A stretch of 64,000 nt of DNA from Fibrella arboris (GCF_041321095.1 NZ_JBGGWE010000001.1:434001-498000), one strand, 5' to 3'; shown: positions 1 through 9,100, counted from the first letter of the stretch. Numbers and translations: made by a program. Notes: generated by a model not told the origin, from the letters alone.

Positions 1-1299
1 TCGCAGCGACACACCCACCTGTGTAAACCCGTTTACATACGAAAGCGGTAGCGAAACACCCACCCACTTGCTATCGAAACGCGGCACAACAGCCAGCACC
101 GACGGCTGATGCATGGCCACGGCGCTGGTGCCGCGCAGATCCTGCCAGTAGGCGACCTGTAGGCCCAGTCCGCTTGGCCGTTCATAGTCGACATGTAAAT
201 TGAGCGACGAAGGCAAGCCGCTGTTGAACGATCCGATGTTGTTGGCAGGGTCGACTTTCAATTTTTGACGGATTACATTGATCACCTGTTCGCTGTTTCT
301 GACCTCATTAAAGTCTTCGCTGACGAGGCGCAGGTTTTGCTGGTTGATTTTGTAGGCATCGCCGGTGTATTTGATCGAACCAATGTCTGTCAGAGCAGCA
401 CCTGCTTTCAGGGTAGACCCATACGGGTCAGGTTTCATTCGATAGGCAACTCCCAGATCGAAGCCTATGCCCCGGCCCGGCGGGTTGCCGTTTACCAACG
501 TCCGAAGTGACAGGTTCTGATTTTGCAGGTACGTTGTGTAGCCAAATTCACCGGTGATTTCCTTCACGTTCATATACCCCCGGCTCTGCACCAGCGGGTC
601 GGGCAGTATTTCATAGGTAAGCCCTTGATTGACAAAGTATCCCGACGTAAAACCAACCAGGTATTTGGCCGTAAAACCCACCATCAGGCTACTGCCTTCC
701 TCGTCGTATACGGTATGGCCTATGCTGGCGGCCGCTTCGGCATAGGTATTGGCATTTGTGCTAAATGCGTTGTTTCTGCTTGGAATACTGTAGAAAACAT
801 CACTGTTCAGGCTGGCCCGCAGCGCAGACAGTAACTGTTCTGAGGCTCCCCACACCTGCCCGCTTGCCCGTAACCGCGACGACAACCCGATTACTGTTCG
901 TTCGCCTACGGCTAGCTGTAACGCCGGCCCCCGAAATTCGCCCCAAACTGTACCGTTCTTGGGCGTACCATCCTGAATTTCTTCGGTATAACTGGCATCA
1001 AACTGTACCCCGCCGTTCGCCTGCCGGTACTGACCTGGCACTTGTCCGGTCACAAGCCGTAATAGCGAGAACGGGGCTTTGTAGCGGACGAAATTGTTGT
1101 TTGCGTGAATGTTCAGAGCACCCAGGCTGACATAAAAACGATGCGGCGAATCGGCCAGCCACGCTGGATTCTGATAGGCCCGATGAATACCACCGCTGGG
1201 GCTGGTTGTCAGGCCAAGTAAATTTTGAGCTTGTGAAAAAATGGGGATCAACCCCCAAAAGCCAAGTGCTAATCGGCGAACGAGTGAATAATCAGTCAA
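1..1299 (-). CDS. DUF5723-type outer-membrane protein (partial)
   Basis: The minus-strand frame is open for 433 codons and runs off the left edge, so the C-terminus is missing. I read it directly from the complement. It opens with a TTG start (no in-frame ATG upstream was found) and a signal peptide ending in a SQAQ-type site. The text that follows (NLLGLTTSPSGGIHRAYQNP, then a repeated pattern of short beta strands and Gly-rich turns) is what I know from the DUF5723 family. These are Bacteroidota outer-membrane barrel-like proteins, often with a C-terminal OmpA-type domain; whether this one has it lies outside the window. The family function is unknown; a cell-envelope structural role is inference. 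It lies downstream of the NifU-like gene but is separated from it by a hairpin terminator, so it probably has its own promoter. Confidence 0.75.
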   Translation of the reverse strand, partial: MTDYSLVRRLALGFWGLIPIFSQAQNLLGLTTSPSGGIHRAYQNPAWLADSPHRFYVSLGALNIHANNNFVRYKAPFSLLRLVTGQVPGQYRQANGGVQFDASYTEEIQDGTPKNGTVWGEFRGPALQLAVGERTVIGLSSRLRASGQVWGASEQLLSALRASLNSDVFYSIPSRNNAFSTNANTYAEAAASIGHTVYDEEGSSLMVGFTAKYLVGFTSGYFVNQGLTYEILPDPLVQSRGYMNVKEITGEFGYTTYLQNQNLSLRTLVNGNPPGRGIGFDLGVAYRMKPDPYGSTLKAGAALTDIGSIKYTGDAYKINQQNLRLVSEDFNEVRNSEQVINVIRQKLKVDPANNIGSFNSGLPSSLNLHVDYERPSGLGLQVAYWQDLRGTSAVAMHQPSVLAVVPRFDSKWVGVSLPLSYVNGFTQVGVSLR

Positions 1300-1326
1300 G
1301 GTGGTGAGTGCGAATGGTTGGTACAA

Positions 1327-1364
1327 ATAAAAACGCCAGCGCCCGGAAAGCGTTGGCGTTTTTA
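1327..1364 (-). terminator. Intrinsic terminator after the NifU-like gene
   Basis: On the minus strand this is an AT-flanked hairpin: arms of about 13 nt around ACGCCAACGC/GCGCTGGCGT, an eight-base loop, then a run of T. It lies just after the stop of the gene at 1387-1989 and before the start of the DUF5723 gene, so it should end the upstream transcript. The T-runs on both sides could let it work in both directions. Confidence 0.75.
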
Positions 1365-1386
1365 TGTATTTCTGACAGAACGGACT

Positions 1387-1989
1387 TTATACCCCCTCAG
1401 CCTCAACGGTTTTAACACCAGGCACCAGACGAGTCAGCAGGTTTTCGATGCCTGCTTTCAGGGTCAACGTCGACGAAGGACAACCGCTGCATGAACCTTG
1501 AAGCAGCACTTTCACAGTGCCGGTCTCTTCATCGAACGCATGAAAATTGATCGCTCCACCGTCTGACTCTACAGCTGGCCGGACGTATTGGTCCAGCGCG
1601 GCTTTTATCTGCTGAACGGTCTCAGAATCAGCCTCCACACGGGTGCTGTTCAGGTCAATGGTGCGCTTAACAAACACAGGTTTATCAGCCTCGAAGTAGT
1701 CTTTCAGAAAGACTTTTACTTCAAACAGGATCTCGCCCCAGTCAACATCTTCATCTTTGGTCAGGGTTACAAAATTCCCCGCGATGAACACCCGACGCAC
1801 GCCATCAATACCGAACAGGGCCACGGCCAGGGGTGAGTTTTTGCCTTCTTTCAGTGCTTCCGATGGTTCGGCATAATCGAACGAAAGACCATCAGGGACG
1901 AGTTCGCGGTTTAGCACGAACTTCATCGAGTTGGGATTCGGGCTTTGCTCCGTATATATGGACACCGGCGGACGCAGGGCAGCTTGCAT
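1387..1989 (-). CDS. NifU/Nfu-type iron-sulfur cluster scaffold protein
   Basis: This 200-aa cytoplasmic protein has two domains. Residues about 10-100 are the Nfu N-terminal domain (YTEQSPNPNSMKFVLNR is the usual opening). Residues about 120-197 are the NifU C-terminal domain with the cluster-binding pair C167 and C170 in CSGCPSS. Family knowledge: the two cysteines of a dimer hold a bridging 4Fe-4S cluster that is passed to client enzymes. The length is normal and the key residues are present. It is the last gene of a same-strand run that begins at arsR, but a 111-bp gap containing a repeat fragment separates it from the deformylase, so co-transcription with the ars genes is uncertain. Confidence 0.93.
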   Translation of the reverse strand: MQAALRPPVSIYTEQSPNPNSMKFVLNRELVPDGLSFDYAEPSEALKEGKNSPLAVALFGIDGVRRVFIAGNFVTLTKDEDVDWGEILFEVKVFLKDYFEADKPVFVKRTIDLNSTRVEADSETVQQIKAALDQYVRPAVESDGGAINFHAFDEETGTVKVLLQGSCSGCPSSTLTLKAGIENLLTRLVPGVKTVEAEGV

Positions 1990-2027
1990 AGTAATACGTT
2001 TAACGTTTTGGGGTTAACGCATGAAGT

Positions 2028-2068
2028 CCGTTTTCAGTTTGCTGTTTACCGTTTTCTGTTGCTTCGCC
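2028..2068. repeat. Half-copy of an AT-rich interspersed repeat
   Basis: The gap between the deformylase and the NifU-like gene holds CGTTTTCAGTTTGCTGTTT followed by ACCGTTTTCTGTTGCTTCG. The same words form the left arm of the inverted repeat at 11689-11788. Here only one arm is recognisable, so it looks like a decayed copy. Confidence 0.55.
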
Positions 2069-2101
2069 AATCAGCAGCGCAGCAGTACATTGAAGACGGC
2101 C

Positions 2102-2605
2102 TTAAAGCACCCTGTATTGAAACGCTTTGTCGTCGATGGCACGCATGGTGCAGAGAATGCCGTCGAGGTGATCGTACTCGTGCTGCATCAACTCCGACAA
2201 AGCGTCTGTCATATGCCATTGCTGCGGTGAAAAGTGTTCGTCGAGGTACTGTATCGCCAGCGATTTGTGGCGGCTAACGCGAACCAGCAGACTCGGAAAG
2301 CTCATACAGTCGTCCCAGAGCTCGAACTGTTCCTCGCTGAGATTGGTCAGTATGGGATTGATGAACACGACAGGGCCACGGCCGGCGGGTTTGTCAATAT
2401 TCATGTAGATCAGCCGCTTCATGATGCCCAGTTGAGGCGCCGCAATAGCCCGTCCGAAACCGTACCGGGCACGCACCTCCTCCATTACATTGTGCAGATC
2501 AGCCACCCAGCCCGCGACCAACGGTTGCTCATCGGCCCTGACGGGCTCGCAAACTTCGTACAGGCGCGGGTCGCCCAGAAGCAACAGATCGGCAAGTGTT
2601 TTCAT
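2102..2605 (-). CDS. def: Peptide deformylase, divergent active-site motifs
   Basis: This 167-aa protein has the peptide deformylase order of motifs. Motif 1 appears as GRAIAAPQLG (the usual second glycine is alanine), motif 2 as DDCMS (usual EGCLS) and motif 3 as HEYDHLDG (HExxH metal site intact). Family knowledge: the enzyme removes the formyl group from nascent N-terminal methionine, using a metal held by the Cys of motif 2 and the two His of motif 3; all three are present. The changed motifs 1 and 2 place it among the divergent deformylase-like proteins, which may have weak or different activity. It starts 13 bp after arsC, so it is probably in the arsenic operon. Whether this is the main housekeeping deformylase cannot be judged from this window. 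Confidence 0.85.
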   Translation of the reverse strand: MKTLADLLLLGDPRLYEVCEPVRADEQPLVAGWVADLHNVMEEVRARYGFGRAIAAPQLGIMKRLIYMNIDKPAGRGPVVFINPILTNLSEEQFELWDDCMSFPSLLVRVSRHKSLAIQYLDEHFSPQQWHMTDALSELMQHEYDHLDGILCTMRAIDDKAFQYRVL

Positions 2606-2618
2606 AGAAAAGCGAATG

Positions 2619-3059
2619 TTAGCCAGCTATATTGTCACGAACAAACTCCTGCGCGAACGCTTTGATCTGATCACGGATACGGGCGTAGTTGGCCATCACA
2701 CTGGCTTCGTCGGGGCCGGTCACTTTCGATGGATCTTCGAAAGTATGGTGCAGCCGATTTCGTGTCGACGAACCGGGCTTCCCAATCCAGACGGGGCATC
2801 GTTCAGCCGCGCTGTCGCAAACGGTGATCACGTAGTCGATGGGCCGATGAGCATACTCGTCAACGTGGTTTGATGTGTGGTGACTGATGTCCAGGCCATC
2901 ATCGGCCATCGTCTTCACCGCGCGCGGATTCAGACCGTGCGTTTCGACCCCGGCACTGAGTACCTCGGCTTTGTTGCCGGCAAAGTGTTGCAGATAGCCA
3001 TGCGCCATCTGGCTGCGGGTTGAGTTACCCGTGCAGAGTACTAAAATTCGTTTCATCAA
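2619..3059 (-). CDS. arsC: Thioredoxin-coupled arsenate reductase
   Basis: This 146-aa cytoplasmic enzyme has the low-molecular-weight phosphatase fold. The P-loop CTGNSTRS carries the nucleophile C9, and C81 and C88 lie in VCDSAAERCPVW. The spacing 9/81/88 matches the relay cysteines of the Staphylococcus plasmid-type ArsC (10/82/89), which separates it from ordinary tyrosine phosphatases. It reduces arsenate to arsenite with electrons from thioredoxin. An alternative start is the second Met, one codon later. It follows the ArsN2-type acetyltransferase across a 42-bp gap that contains one arm of a palindromic repeat. Confidence 0.93.
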   Translation of the reverse strand: MMKRILVLCTGNSTRSQMAHGYLQHFAGNKAEVLSAGVETHGLNPRAVKTMADDGLDISHHTSNHVDEYAHRPIDYVITVCDSAAERCPVWIGKPGSSTRNRLHHTFEDPSKVTGPDEASVMANYARIRDQIKAFAQEFVRDNIAG

Positions 3060-3066
3060 TGTAATG

Positions 3067-3122
3067 CCGAAGCTCCAGCTTCGGTAGTCTAGCTAGTTCA
3101 ACTACCGGAGCTGGAGCTTCGG
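3067..3122. repeat. Palindromic repeat overlapping the arsN2 stop
   Basis: Two 21-nt arms (3067-3087 and 3102-3122, one mismatch) flank a 14-nt loop. Each arm contains CCGAAGCTCCAGCTYCGG, which is itself an 8+2+8 palindrome. The same 18-mer recurs at 29167-29184. The right arm supplies the stop codon and last codons of the acetyltransferase gene, so the element has replaced the original 3' end of that gene. Confidence 0.85.
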
Positions 3123-3551
3123 TACTACTTCCTTTTTCATCACTATTGACGAAGCAGGGCACAACTCGCTGAACTGACGGGTCTGGGCAATAGCATCAGG
3201 TACGTTGCTTCGGTCTACACGCTCGAATCCCAGCCGAGCGAAATAGCCGTCAGCAGTGGTAGTGATCAGGTAAAGGTTGGTGAGATTTTGGTCTGTAGCC
3301 AGCTTTTCGACAGCATTAATCAACTGGCGACCGATCTGGTGGTCTCGGTAAGCAGGCGAAACGGCTACTGACCTTACCAGTCCGGTTGTTCCATACACCG
3401 CTACGCCTGCTGCTCCAGCCAGCGTACCCTTATCATAGGCCAGCGTGAACGTACCCAGGTCGTCCGGCAAATCATCTGTTAGTAAATCAACCTGTGTCAG
3501 TAAATCAAACAGCGCGGGGCGGTCGGCAGAAGTAGCAAGTCGGTAGATCAT
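3102..3551 (-). CDS. arsN2: GNAT acetyltransferase, ArsN2-type
   Basis: This is a 149-aa GNAT-fold N-acetyltransferase. It opens MIYRLATSADRPALFDLL and has the acetyl-CoA loop region at VSPAYRDHQIGRQLI and a C-terminal YFARLGFERV motif typical of the ArsN2 group, which is commonly linked to arsenic operons and to resistance against organoarsenical toxins such as arsinothricin. I chose the ATG at 3551 because the longer frame adds a hydrophobic, non-conserved stretch that would overlap arsM. The assignment to arsenic biology comes from context plus family look; the exact substrate is not visible. The last few residues (VVPKLQLR) are encoded by a palindromic repeat and are probably not conserved. 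Confidence 0.8.
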   Translation of the reverse strand: MIYRLATSADRPALFDLLTQVDLLTDDLPDDLGTFTLAYDKGTLAGAAGVAVYGTTGLVRSVAVSPAYRDHQIGRQLINAVEKLATDQNLTNLYLITTTADGYFARLGFERVDRSNVPDAIAQTRQFSELCPASSIVMKKEVVPKLQLR

Positions 3552-3580
3552 ACAGTAGGTAACGATGACTAAGTACAAAA

Positions 3581-4453
3581 CTAAGCGCAGCAATCTGGCC
3601 CGCAACACGTTTTGGCAGCAGCTACTGGTGCTGGCTTGGCCGGACCCGGCTTTTCGGCGTAAACCGTTATGCTCACGATACCAACGCCGCCATTCCGATA
3701 TGTGTTGATCTCGTCGGCGGTCAGATAATTGATTAATATAGAGTCGGGCAGATTGATGGGTTTGCTCTTTTGGATGTTGACCTGTGTGAAGCCTGCTTCC
3801 TGAATCAGCTGCAGGTAGTCGTCGTGCTGAATAGCTCCCGATACACAGCCGGCATATAACTCGGCGGCCTGACGCAGACCAGCCGGCAACTTACCCTGCA
3901 ACACAATATCGGAGATACTGAAATGGCCTCCTGGCTTCAATACGCGGGCAATTTCGGCCAGCACGTTGGCTTTGTTAGGCACCAGGTTTAGTACGCAATT
4001 GCTCACAACCACGTCGGCAATGTTGTCGGCAACAGGCATCTGCTCAATGTCGCCCGCCCGAAATTCTACATTATTGAATCCCAGCGTATCGGCATTTCGG
4101 CGAGCCCGGCCAATCATGGCAGGTGTAAAATCAATGCCAATCACCTTACCTGTCGGGCCGGTTTCGTGGCGGGCCACAAAGCAGTCGTTACCCGCGCCCG
4201 AACCCAGGTCGATCACCGTATCGCCGGGTTTGATTTGCGCGAATTGCGTAGGTAAGCCACAACCAAGGCCCAGATCGGCGGCGGGAACGTACCCAGCCAG
4301 ATGACTATAATCGTCGGCCATAATCGCGGTATCGCCAAGGGGTGAACAACAGGCCGAGCCACAGCAGGAGTCTGCGTTCGTTTCGCGTGACTGATCGGCT
4401 ACGGTCGTGTAGGTTTCGCGTACCAGTTCTTTCAGTTGGTTATCGGTTTGCAT
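3581..4453 (-). CDS. arsM: Arsenite S-adenosylmethionine methyltransferase
   Basis: This 290-aa class I methyltransferase has its SAM-binding motif at residues about 80-88 (VIDLGSGAG). The arsenic-binding cysteines expected for ArsM are present: C65 in LGLGCG, C153 in SNCVLNLVP and C203 in YAGCVSGA. There are also Cys pairs near the N-terminus (residues 30-36, DSCCGSACC) and at the extreme C-terminus (CCGPDCC). Family knowledge: ArsM methylates trivalent arsenic stepwise to less toxic or volatile species. It is 43 bp downstream of arsR, and the gap holds a second copy of the arsR operator, so arsM may also be controlled internally. Confidence 0.93.
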   Translation of the reverse strand: MQTDNQLKELVRETYTTVADQSRETNADSCCGSACCSPLGDTAIMADDYSHLAGYVPAADLGLGCGLPTQFAQIKPGDTVIDLGSGAGNDCFVARHETGPTGKVIGIDFTPAMIGRARRNADTLGFNNVEFRAGDIEQMPVADNIADVVVSNCVLNLVPNKANVLAEIARVLKPGGHFSISDIVLQGKLPAGLRQAAELYAGCVSGAIQHDDYLQLIQEAGFTQVNIQKSKPINLPDSILINYLTADEINTYRNGGVGIVSITVYAEKPGPAKPAPVAAAKTCCGPDCCA

Positions 4454-4463
4454 GGCTTTGTTT

Positions 4464-4479
4464 ATTGTATTATTACGAT
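4464..4479. promoter_or_regulatory. Second ArsR-type operator (internal)
   Basis: ATTGTATTATTACGAT lies between arsR and arsM. It matches 14 of 16 positions of the operator upstream of arsR (ATCGTACTATTACGAT), with the same dyad spacing. It sits 11 bp before the arsM start. Recognition by ArsR is inferred from the repetition and position. Confidence 0.6.
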
Positions 4480-4496
4480 GAATATGGGCAAAAAAA

Positions 4497-4823
4497 TTAG
4501 CAGCAGAGATTCCCCTCGAATTGAGTCAGCAACTCGCCGAAAGCGGCTTTTGCTTCGGCCCAGACAACTTCATTAATGCAATAGCAAACCCGTGGTGGAT
4601 TTACATTGCCCTTGACAATCCCGATCCGGCTCAGCTCTTTCAAATGTTGTGATACCGTAGCCTGCGCCAGCGGCAACACATCGACCAGATCGCCGCAGAT
4701 ACACGACTGCGTTTTGGCCAGATGCTGCAGAATGGCTACCCGCGCCGGATGCGCAAATGCCTTTGCCAGATCAGCGATCCGATTCTGTTGCTCCGTAAAT
4801 ACCTCTGTTTTAGTGGTCCCCAT
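4497..4823 (-). CDS. arsR: ArsR-family arsenic-responsive repressor
   Basis: This 108-aa winged-helix protein has the ArsR/SmtB layout. The metalloid site is in the helix at residues about 40-50 (SCICGDLVDVL, C41 and C43), followed by the recognition helix region QATVSQHLKELSRIGIV, a beta wing, and a C-terminal CC pair. Family knowledge: the apo dimer binds a dyad operator and leaves it when arsenite binds the cysteines. It is the first gene of the minus-strand ars operon. A near-perfect dyad sits upstream, as expected for autoregulation. Confidence 0.93.
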   Translation of the reverse strand: MGTTKTEVFTEQQNRIADLAKAFAHPARVAILQHLAKTQSCICGDLVDVLPLAQATVSQHLKELSRIGIVKGNVNPPRVCYCINEVVWAEAKAAFGELLTQFEGNLCC

Positions 4824-4827
4824 GCAA

Positions 4828-4866
4828 CAAAGATAAACGCAGTTTTATTGATCGTACTATTACGAT
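4828..4866 (-). promoter_or_regulatory. arsR promoter and operator
   Basis: Read on the minus strand, 4828-4835 is TATCTTTG, matching the Bacteroidota -7 element TAnnTTTG, only five bases before the arsR ATG; the message would be leaderless or nearly so. The dyad ATCGTACTATTACGAT (4851-4866, perfect six-base arms ATCGTA/TACGAT) lies upstream and would cover the -33 region, so repressor binding should block the polymerase. The promoter call is weaker than the operator call. Confidence 0.6.
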
Positions 4867-4982
4867 AATCAATTTTCATCTGCTTTTTCTTTTTTTAATC
4901 AATTAATTATTAGCATAGTCCTATATCGTACATTAGAGAATTCATTCCACCACCTAATCTATTAGCCAATCAGTTCACCGAC

Positions 4983-5975
4983 ATGCGCCCCATCTTCTTC
5001 ACAATCAGTCTTATTTTAGTAGTGAGTTCATGTACGTTCTTACTTGACGCATGCAAAAGCTCCAGCGAGCCCTGTATTGAGAAGACATGGTATCTCGATT
5101 CAGACAAAGACGGCAAAGGGAATCCCAACAAAACGTATCTGGCTTGTGATCAACCTATTGGGTACGTTGCCAATGCCAGCGATGATAATGACGACCCGGC
5201 TCCCGTGTCAATTATTCCAACCAAAGGCTACACTACCCCAACCACCTACTCGGGGCTGAAACTAGTGTGGGCCGACGAATTCACGGGAACGGCGCTGAAT
5301 GAAGCCAACTGGAATTACGAGTTAGGCGATGGATGCCCGGCCAACTGCGGCTGGGGGAACAACGAGCTGGAATACTATAAGAAGGAAAACACGTCAGTGA
5401 AAGACGGCTACCTGATCATTCAGGCAAAAGCGGAATCAGTCGGCAACAAATCATACACCTCGTCGAGGTTGACCACCCAAGGTAAAGTCAACCTGAAATA
5501 CGGACGGGTCGATATCCGGGCAGCTATGCCGAAGGGGCAGGGTATATGGCCAGCTTTATGGATGCTTGGGAAAAATATAAACACGGTTGGCTGGCCTAAA
5601 TGCGGAGAGATTGATATTCTGGAGATGATCGGTGGTGGCGCAACGGGGCGTGATGACACGGCTTACGGTACGGCCCACTGGGATAACAACAACAGCCACG
5701 CCCAATACGGAGGCAGTGCAAAACTGACGTCGGGCGTGTTGGCCGATGAATTCCACGTTTTCTCCATTGTCTGGGACGCCAAGAAAATTGTCTGGTATCT
5801 CGACGATAAACAGTTTCACATCATTGATACAACTCCGTCTGGCCTCAGCGAATTTCAGGAAGAGTATTTCTTCATCGTCAACCTCGCCGTTGGCGGCGAC
5901 TGGCCCGGCAAACCGGATGGTACCACCGTATTACCCCAGCATCTACTTGTCGATTACATCCGCGTGTTTCAGTAA
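4983..5975 (+). CDS. Secreted GH16 beta-glucanase lipoprotein
   Basis: This 330-aa protein has a lipoprotein-type N-terminus (candidate lipobox Cys at 17 or 24). A short Asp-rich segment (DSDKDGKGNPNKTY, about 39-52) resembles a calcium-binding thrombospondin type 3/MopE-like repeat. Residues about 90-330 are a glycoside hydrolase family 16 domain. The catalytic signature is E209-I-D211-I-L-E214 (nucleophile, helper Asp, acid/base) in GEIDILEMIG. Aromatic-rich strands (NWNYELGDG, GIWPALWML) match laminarinase-like members, so beta-1,3- or mixed-linkage glucan is the probable substrate. It is likely at the cell surface. It is a single-gene unit, divergent from arsR and ended by hairpins. Confidence 0.92.
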   Translation: MRPIFFTISLILVVSSCTFLLDACKSSSEPCIEKTWYLDSDKDGKGNPNKTYLACDQPIGYVANASDDNDDPAPVSIIPTKGYTTPTTYSGLKLVWADEFTGTALNEANWNYELGDGCPANCGWGNNELEYYKKENTSVKDGYLIIQAKAESVGNKSYTSSRLTTQGKVNLKYGRVDIRAAMPKGQGIWPALWMLGKNINTVGWPKCGEIDILEMIGGGATGRDDTAYGTAHWDNNNSHAQYGGSAKLTSGVLADEFHVFSIVWDAKKIVWYLDDKQFHIIDTTPSGLSEFQEEYFFIVNLAVGGDWPGKPDGTTVLPQHLLVDYIRVFQ

Positions 5976-6009
5976 CAGATTGTGAATTATGGATTGTTGA
6001 TTAGTTGCC

Positions 6010-6090
6010 TTGCCTGTAAGCAATTAGTCATCTATCAATTACTTACAGGCAAAACAGCAGAAGGCCCCGACTCTTGCGAATCGGGGCCTT
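6010..6090. terminator. Two hairpins between GH16 and secA (convergent)
   Basis: The first inverted repeat has 11-bp perfect arms TTGCCTGTAAG/CTTACAGGCAA (6010-6020, 6042-6052). The second, 6061-6090, has perfect 10-bp arms AAGGCCCCGA/TCGGGGCCTT with a ten-base loop. The genes converge here, so the GC-rich stem probably ends transcription from both sides. Confidence 0.8.
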
Positions 6091-6138
6091 CTCGTTGCAC
6101 CCTGAATCCCCTTTGAATCCTGTACATCCCGGTTCGGA

Positions 6139-9100
6139 CTATTCGATAATCACGGCTTTGCCTGACATCACGTCGTTTTCAACGCTTTTGAATTTCACGT
6201 CTTTCTTCACCGTGCCATCGCCGTATTGAACATTCACGCGGGCATTGCGGTCGATCTTCACGTTACGGACCGGCTGCTGTTTGGGCGGCATCGGGGGCGC
6301 ACCGGCTCCCATGGCGTTGTTCTGCGCCATGCGGCGGGCGTATTCTTCCGGCCCGCTCGCCAGGTGGTCGTCGTCGAAATCTTCCATGTTGGTGTGCAGT
6401 TCGGGCATCGGCTCGGGGCGACGCTGCGCTGGAGCCGACTGAATCTCCTGCTGCACCTCCTGCTCGTCCTGAGCCGGGATGTCGGCTTTGGTCAGGAAGC
6501 TGATCGTATCGAAGTTTACTTTGTTCAGGAATCGCTTGAACAGCTCGATCGACTCGAATTTGTAGACCAGCAAGGGGTCTTTCTGCTCGAATACGGCGTT
6601 TTGCACCGACTGCTTCAGATCGTCCATTTCGCGAAGGTGTTCTTTCCATTCCTGGTCGATCAGCGACAAAACGACTGATTTTTCCATTTCGGTGATCACC
6701 TCACGACCGCCTGTATCGACCGCTTTTTTCAGCTCAGCCACTACCTGCATTTCATGGAGGCCATCGGTGAACGGCACCACAATATTGCGGATAAACTGGC
6801 CCTGCTGCTCCTGTACCTGCGTCAGCACCGGGGTTACTTTGTCGGCAATGGCGTGGTTCTTGGCCTGGTAGCTTGCTTCGGCTTCCGCATACAGGCTCTG
6901 TACGCGGTCGGCGTTTTTCAATTTGGCGAAGTCAGCCTGCGTCATTTTGGTGTCGAGGCTCAGGGCGGTCAGCAATTGCAGTTTCACCACATCGAAATCA
7001 CCTTCAGCGTTACCAACGATTTCCTCTACCACGTCATACATCGTGTTGGCGATATCGAGCGGAAGGCGTTCGCCGAAGAGCGCGTTGCGGCGACGATCAT
7101 AGATGGCGGTACGCTGGTAGTTCATCACGTCGTCGTATTCGAGCAGCCGCTTCCGAACGCCGAAGTTGTTTTCTTCGACTTTCTTCTGCGCCCGTTCGAT
7201 CGAGTTGGTGATCATCGAGTGCTGAATGACTTCGCCTTCTTCCAGACCCATCCGGTCCATCAGCTTGGCAATGCGCTCGGAGCCGAACAGACGCATCAGG
7301 CTATCTTCCAGCGATACAAAAAACTGCGACGTACCTGGATCACCCTGACGACCCGCCCGGCCACGCAACTGCCGGTCGACCCGCCGCGACTCGTGCCGTT
7401 CAGTACCAATAATGGCCAGGCCACCCGCAGCTTTCGATTCGGGCGTCAGTTTAATATCCGTACCCCGACCGGCCATGTTGGTGGCAATGGTTACCGTTCC
7501 GGGCTGGCCGGCTACCGAAACAATTTCGGCTTCGCGCTGGTGGTACTTGGCGTTCAGTACCTGGTGCTGGATCTTGCGCAACGTCAACAGACGGCTCAGC
7601 AATTCCGAGTTTTCTACCGATGTGGTACCCACCAGCACCGGCCGGCCTTTCGCCACCAGTTCCACGATCTCGTCAACAACGGCGTTGTATTTCTCGCGCA
7701 CCGAGCGGTACACTTTATCTTCTTCGTCTTTCCGGCTAATGGCGCGGTTAGTCGGAATGGCCACTACGTCGAGTTTGTAGATCTGCCAGAATTCCGACGC
7801 TTCCGTTTCGGCCGTACCGGTCATCCCGCAGAGCTTGTGGTACATCCGGAAATAGTTCTGGAGCGTAATGGTCGCGTAGGTTTGGGTGGCGTCTTCCACT
7901 TTTACCCCTTCCTTCGCTTCCACGGCCTGGTGCAACCCATCTGACCAGCGGCGACCTTCCATGATACGGCCCGTCTGCTCATCCACGATTTTCACCTTGC
8001 CTTCCTGAATGATGTATTCCACATCTTTCTCGAAGAGGCAGTACGCTTTCAGCAACTGGTTCACTGTATTGATCCGCTGCGTTTTCACTGAGTAATCGCG
8101 GATCAGGCCTTCTTTGTGCAGGATTTTTTCCTGCTCACTGAAATCAGTGTGCTTGTCAATGGCGTTCAGGTCGACAGACAGGTCGGGCAGGATAAAAAAG
8201 TTTGGGTCTTCGCCTGAACCGGTAATGAAGTCGATGCCTTTTTCGGTCAGATCAATGCTGTTGTTCCGCTCGTCGATGGTGAAGTACAGGGGCGCATCGG
8301 CTTCGGGCATCAGCTTCTGGTTTTCGGCCAGATAGATCGATTCCGTTTTCTGGAGTGTCTGCCGAACGCCTGTTTCGCTGAGGTATTTGATCAGCGGTTT
8401 CAGCTTGGGCAGGCCACGGAAGGCACGGAACAGCGCCAGGCTTCCCTCCTTATCATCGGGGTTAGCGGCTAGTTTTTTCTTGGCTTCAATGAGCATGTCG
8501 CTCACCAGGCGGCGCTGGGCCTCCACTACACGCGATACGCGCGGCTTCAGTTCCGCATAATCCTGCTCATCGCCACGCGGCACCGGACCAGAAATGATCA
8601 GGGGCGTCCGGGCGTCATCGATCAGCACCGAGTCGACCTCATCGACCATGGCGTAGTGGTGTTTCCGCTGCACGAGTTCGTCGGGCGTGCGGGCCATGTT
8701 GTCGCGGAGGTAATCGAACCCAAATTCGTTGTTGGTTCCGTAGGTGATATCGGCGGCGTAGGCGGCTTTACGCTGTTCGGAGTTCGGCTGGTGCTTGTCG
8801 ATACAGTCAACGCGCAGGCCATGAAACTGGAACAGCGGCCCGTTCCACTCCGAGTCACGCTTGGCCAGATAATCGTTGACCGTTACAATGTGGACACCCC
8901 GGCCGCTCAGGGCGTTCAGGAAAGCCGGCAGGGTAGATACCAGCGTTTTCCCTTCACCGGTAGCCATCTCGGCAATTTTTCCGGTATGAAGCACCACACC
9001 CCCAATCAGCTGCACATCATAGTGGATCATGTCCCACTTGATGGTGTTGCCGGCCGCATCCCAGGTGTTGGCCCAGTAAGCTTTGTCGCCTTCGATCCGT

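Noticed and set aside
6754..7944. 396-codon open frame antisense to secA
   Set aside because: It lies wholly inside secA on the opposite strand, has no family similarity that I recognise, and has the His/Gly/Phe-rich look of a mirrored high-GC gene.
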